DNA of 13,575 nt, taken from the NCBI GenBank assembly GCA_937892095.1, contig CALAVC010000254.1, forward strand, positions 1-13,575, given 5' to 3'. The position numbers and the translations under genes are program-made. Below are positions 12,976 to 13,575 of the stretch, one piece after another. Under the pieces are notes generated by a model that saw only the letters and a list, made by a program, of their open reading frames with translations, did no database searches and was not told where the DNA came from. This stretch comes from an uncultured Bacteroidales bacterium. GTDB taxonomy: Bacteria > Bacteroidota > Bacteroidia > Bacteroidales > Marinilabiliaceae. The first letter of the stretch is position 1. Each line of letters starts with the position of its first letter.

Positions 12976-13392
12976 ATGGGAGAGTTGAAGAAAGTTTTAG
13001 AGTTGGAAGAACTGTTTTTTCATGCTCTTTATGGATTTAGGGCATACTGGAGTATGGGGAAAATAGGACGTAGTGCAGTAGGACGCATAAAGCAAGCTAC
13101 GGGGATAAATGTGTCGGGGTATGAGATGATATTACATAGTAACGACTTAGTCCATTTTTATAATTCTCACTACGGAAGTCAGGAATATAGGCATAGTAGT
13201 CGTGGCATACGAGCAGAAGACATTAGGCAAATGCCTATGATAATGACCAATTTCACACGTGTGCGTGTTGGTAACACATATGACAGCTTGCTATTTGAAA
13301 AAATAAATGCCTCAGAGTGTTTTCAGTTGGTTGTCAAAGTAGACGAACAACTCAAAACACTCGTTGGCAAAAGTTTTCGCATTAATACCTGA
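12976..13392 (+). CDS. Probable PBECR-type (phage barnase/EndoU/RelE-like) nuclease-domain protein
   Basis: 138 residues. A helical N-terminus is followed by a pattern I associate with phage-linked PBECR nuclease domains: IKQATGINVSGYEMIL (38-53); LVHFYNSHYGSQE (58-70), with the paired histidines His60 and His65; GIRAEDIRQMP (77-87); then short strands ending in L-K-T-L-V-G-K-S-F-R (126-135), where the family usually has a K-T-x-Y/W-K-like ending. The placement 14 bp after the transglutaminase gene and the AGGAGG ribosome-binding site suggest co-transcription. These domains are predicted RNases carried by phages as toxins or host-takeover factors, often near head genes. I assign the family from remembered pattern only. 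The protein ends soon after the motif, so the C-terminus may be shortened. Confidence 0.5.
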   Translation: MGELKKVLELEELFFHALYGFRAYWSMGKIGRSAVGRIKQATGINVSGYEMILHSNDLVHFYNSHYGSQEYRHSSRGIRAEDIRQMPMIMTNFTRVRVGNTYDSLLFEKINASECFQLVVKVDEQLKTLVGKSFRINT

Positions 13393-13575
13393 CTTGGTGC
13401 ATGTCCTAAAAAATTACGGCAAAGCCGTCCCTGCGTCATTACGTCTTAAAACGGGGTCAGGAATTACAGAACACTTTCCTTGTTTCTAAGCAAAGGACGA
13501 GGACGAAGATAAGGAAAAAAGGTTTATAGGTCAAAATGCAGGCTACGAGGTATCCTCAGCCCTTTGTTTATCTGG
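13393..13575. other. Window end without a supported gene
   Basis: These 183 bp hold a small perfect hairpin (ACGGC-AAA-GCCGT, 13416-13428) without a T-run, and an imperfect GGCT..GAGG/CCTC.AGCC hairpin (13541-13561) followed by CTTTGTTTATC, which might be a weak terminator. One frame reads on for about 35 residues after the 13392 stop (PDLVHVLKNYGK, then a tail to about 13490) without a start codon. I do not call it a gene. Confidence 0.5.

Noticed and set aside
13388..13490. Small reading frame after the 13392 stop
   Set aside because: It has no start codon and no recognised family; at most a remnant of a longer C-terminus.
1..13575. CRISPR array, rRNA or complete insertion sequence
   Set aside because: No regularly spaced long repeats, no rRNA-like sequence and no transposase were seen on either strand.

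Overview
The window looks like Bacteroidales (Bacteroidetes) DNA. The evidence is the protein families (a roughly 660-residue GyrB, a Bacteroidetes-type LptD, a GH28 lipoprotein, a Lin1244/Lin1753-type replication protein), promoter boxes matching the Bacteroidetes -7 consensus TAnnTTTG, and mostly weak Shine-Dalgarno sequences. The first 14 bases are the 3' end of an Illumina adapter, so the contig really begins at base 15, inside a gene.

Positions 15-9263 are chromosomal. After the 3' end of a superfamily 1 helicase (+), everything is on the minus strand. Read in transcription order it is: lptD (outer-membrane LPS assembly); two genes 17-19 bp apart that encode cytoplasmic subunits resembling group 4 [NiFe] hydrogenase / complex I but lacking nearly all metal ligands; gyrB with its own promoter and terminator; a secreted GH28 pectin-degrading enzyme with a strong terminator; and tRNA-Leu(CAG) with a good promoter and a hairpin/T-run terminator.

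Positions 9264-9605 are a divergent non-coding region. It holds the lptD promoter, three copies of an 11-bp repeat (GGTCAARGAAT), and a 50-base block that aligns position for position with the 3' half of a leucine tRNA, from anticodon to discriminator. It lies where chromosomal genes give way to phage-like genes and may be an attachment-site relic.

Positions 9606-11678 (+) are a tightly packed replication module: a small DUF4248-like protein, a small J-domain protein with an intact HPD motif, a Lin1244/Lin1753 (DUF4373) primosome-type protein, and a DnaC/IstB-type AAA+ helicase loader. It ends in a long hairpin terminator. After this come five TAAC boxes spaced exactly 10 bp apart (11768-11811). 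Next are a membrane-anchored protein joining an LEA14-like domain to a transglutaminase-like Cys-His-Asp domain, and a small protein resembling the phage-associated barnase/EndoU/RelE-like (PBECR) nucleases. The last 183 bases hold no gene I can support.

The right-hand part is most simply read as the left end of a prophage or other integrated element, cut off by the window end. No integrase, capsid, portal or terminase gene is visible, so its type cannot be decided. A chimeric assembly join near 9366-9605 is also possible.
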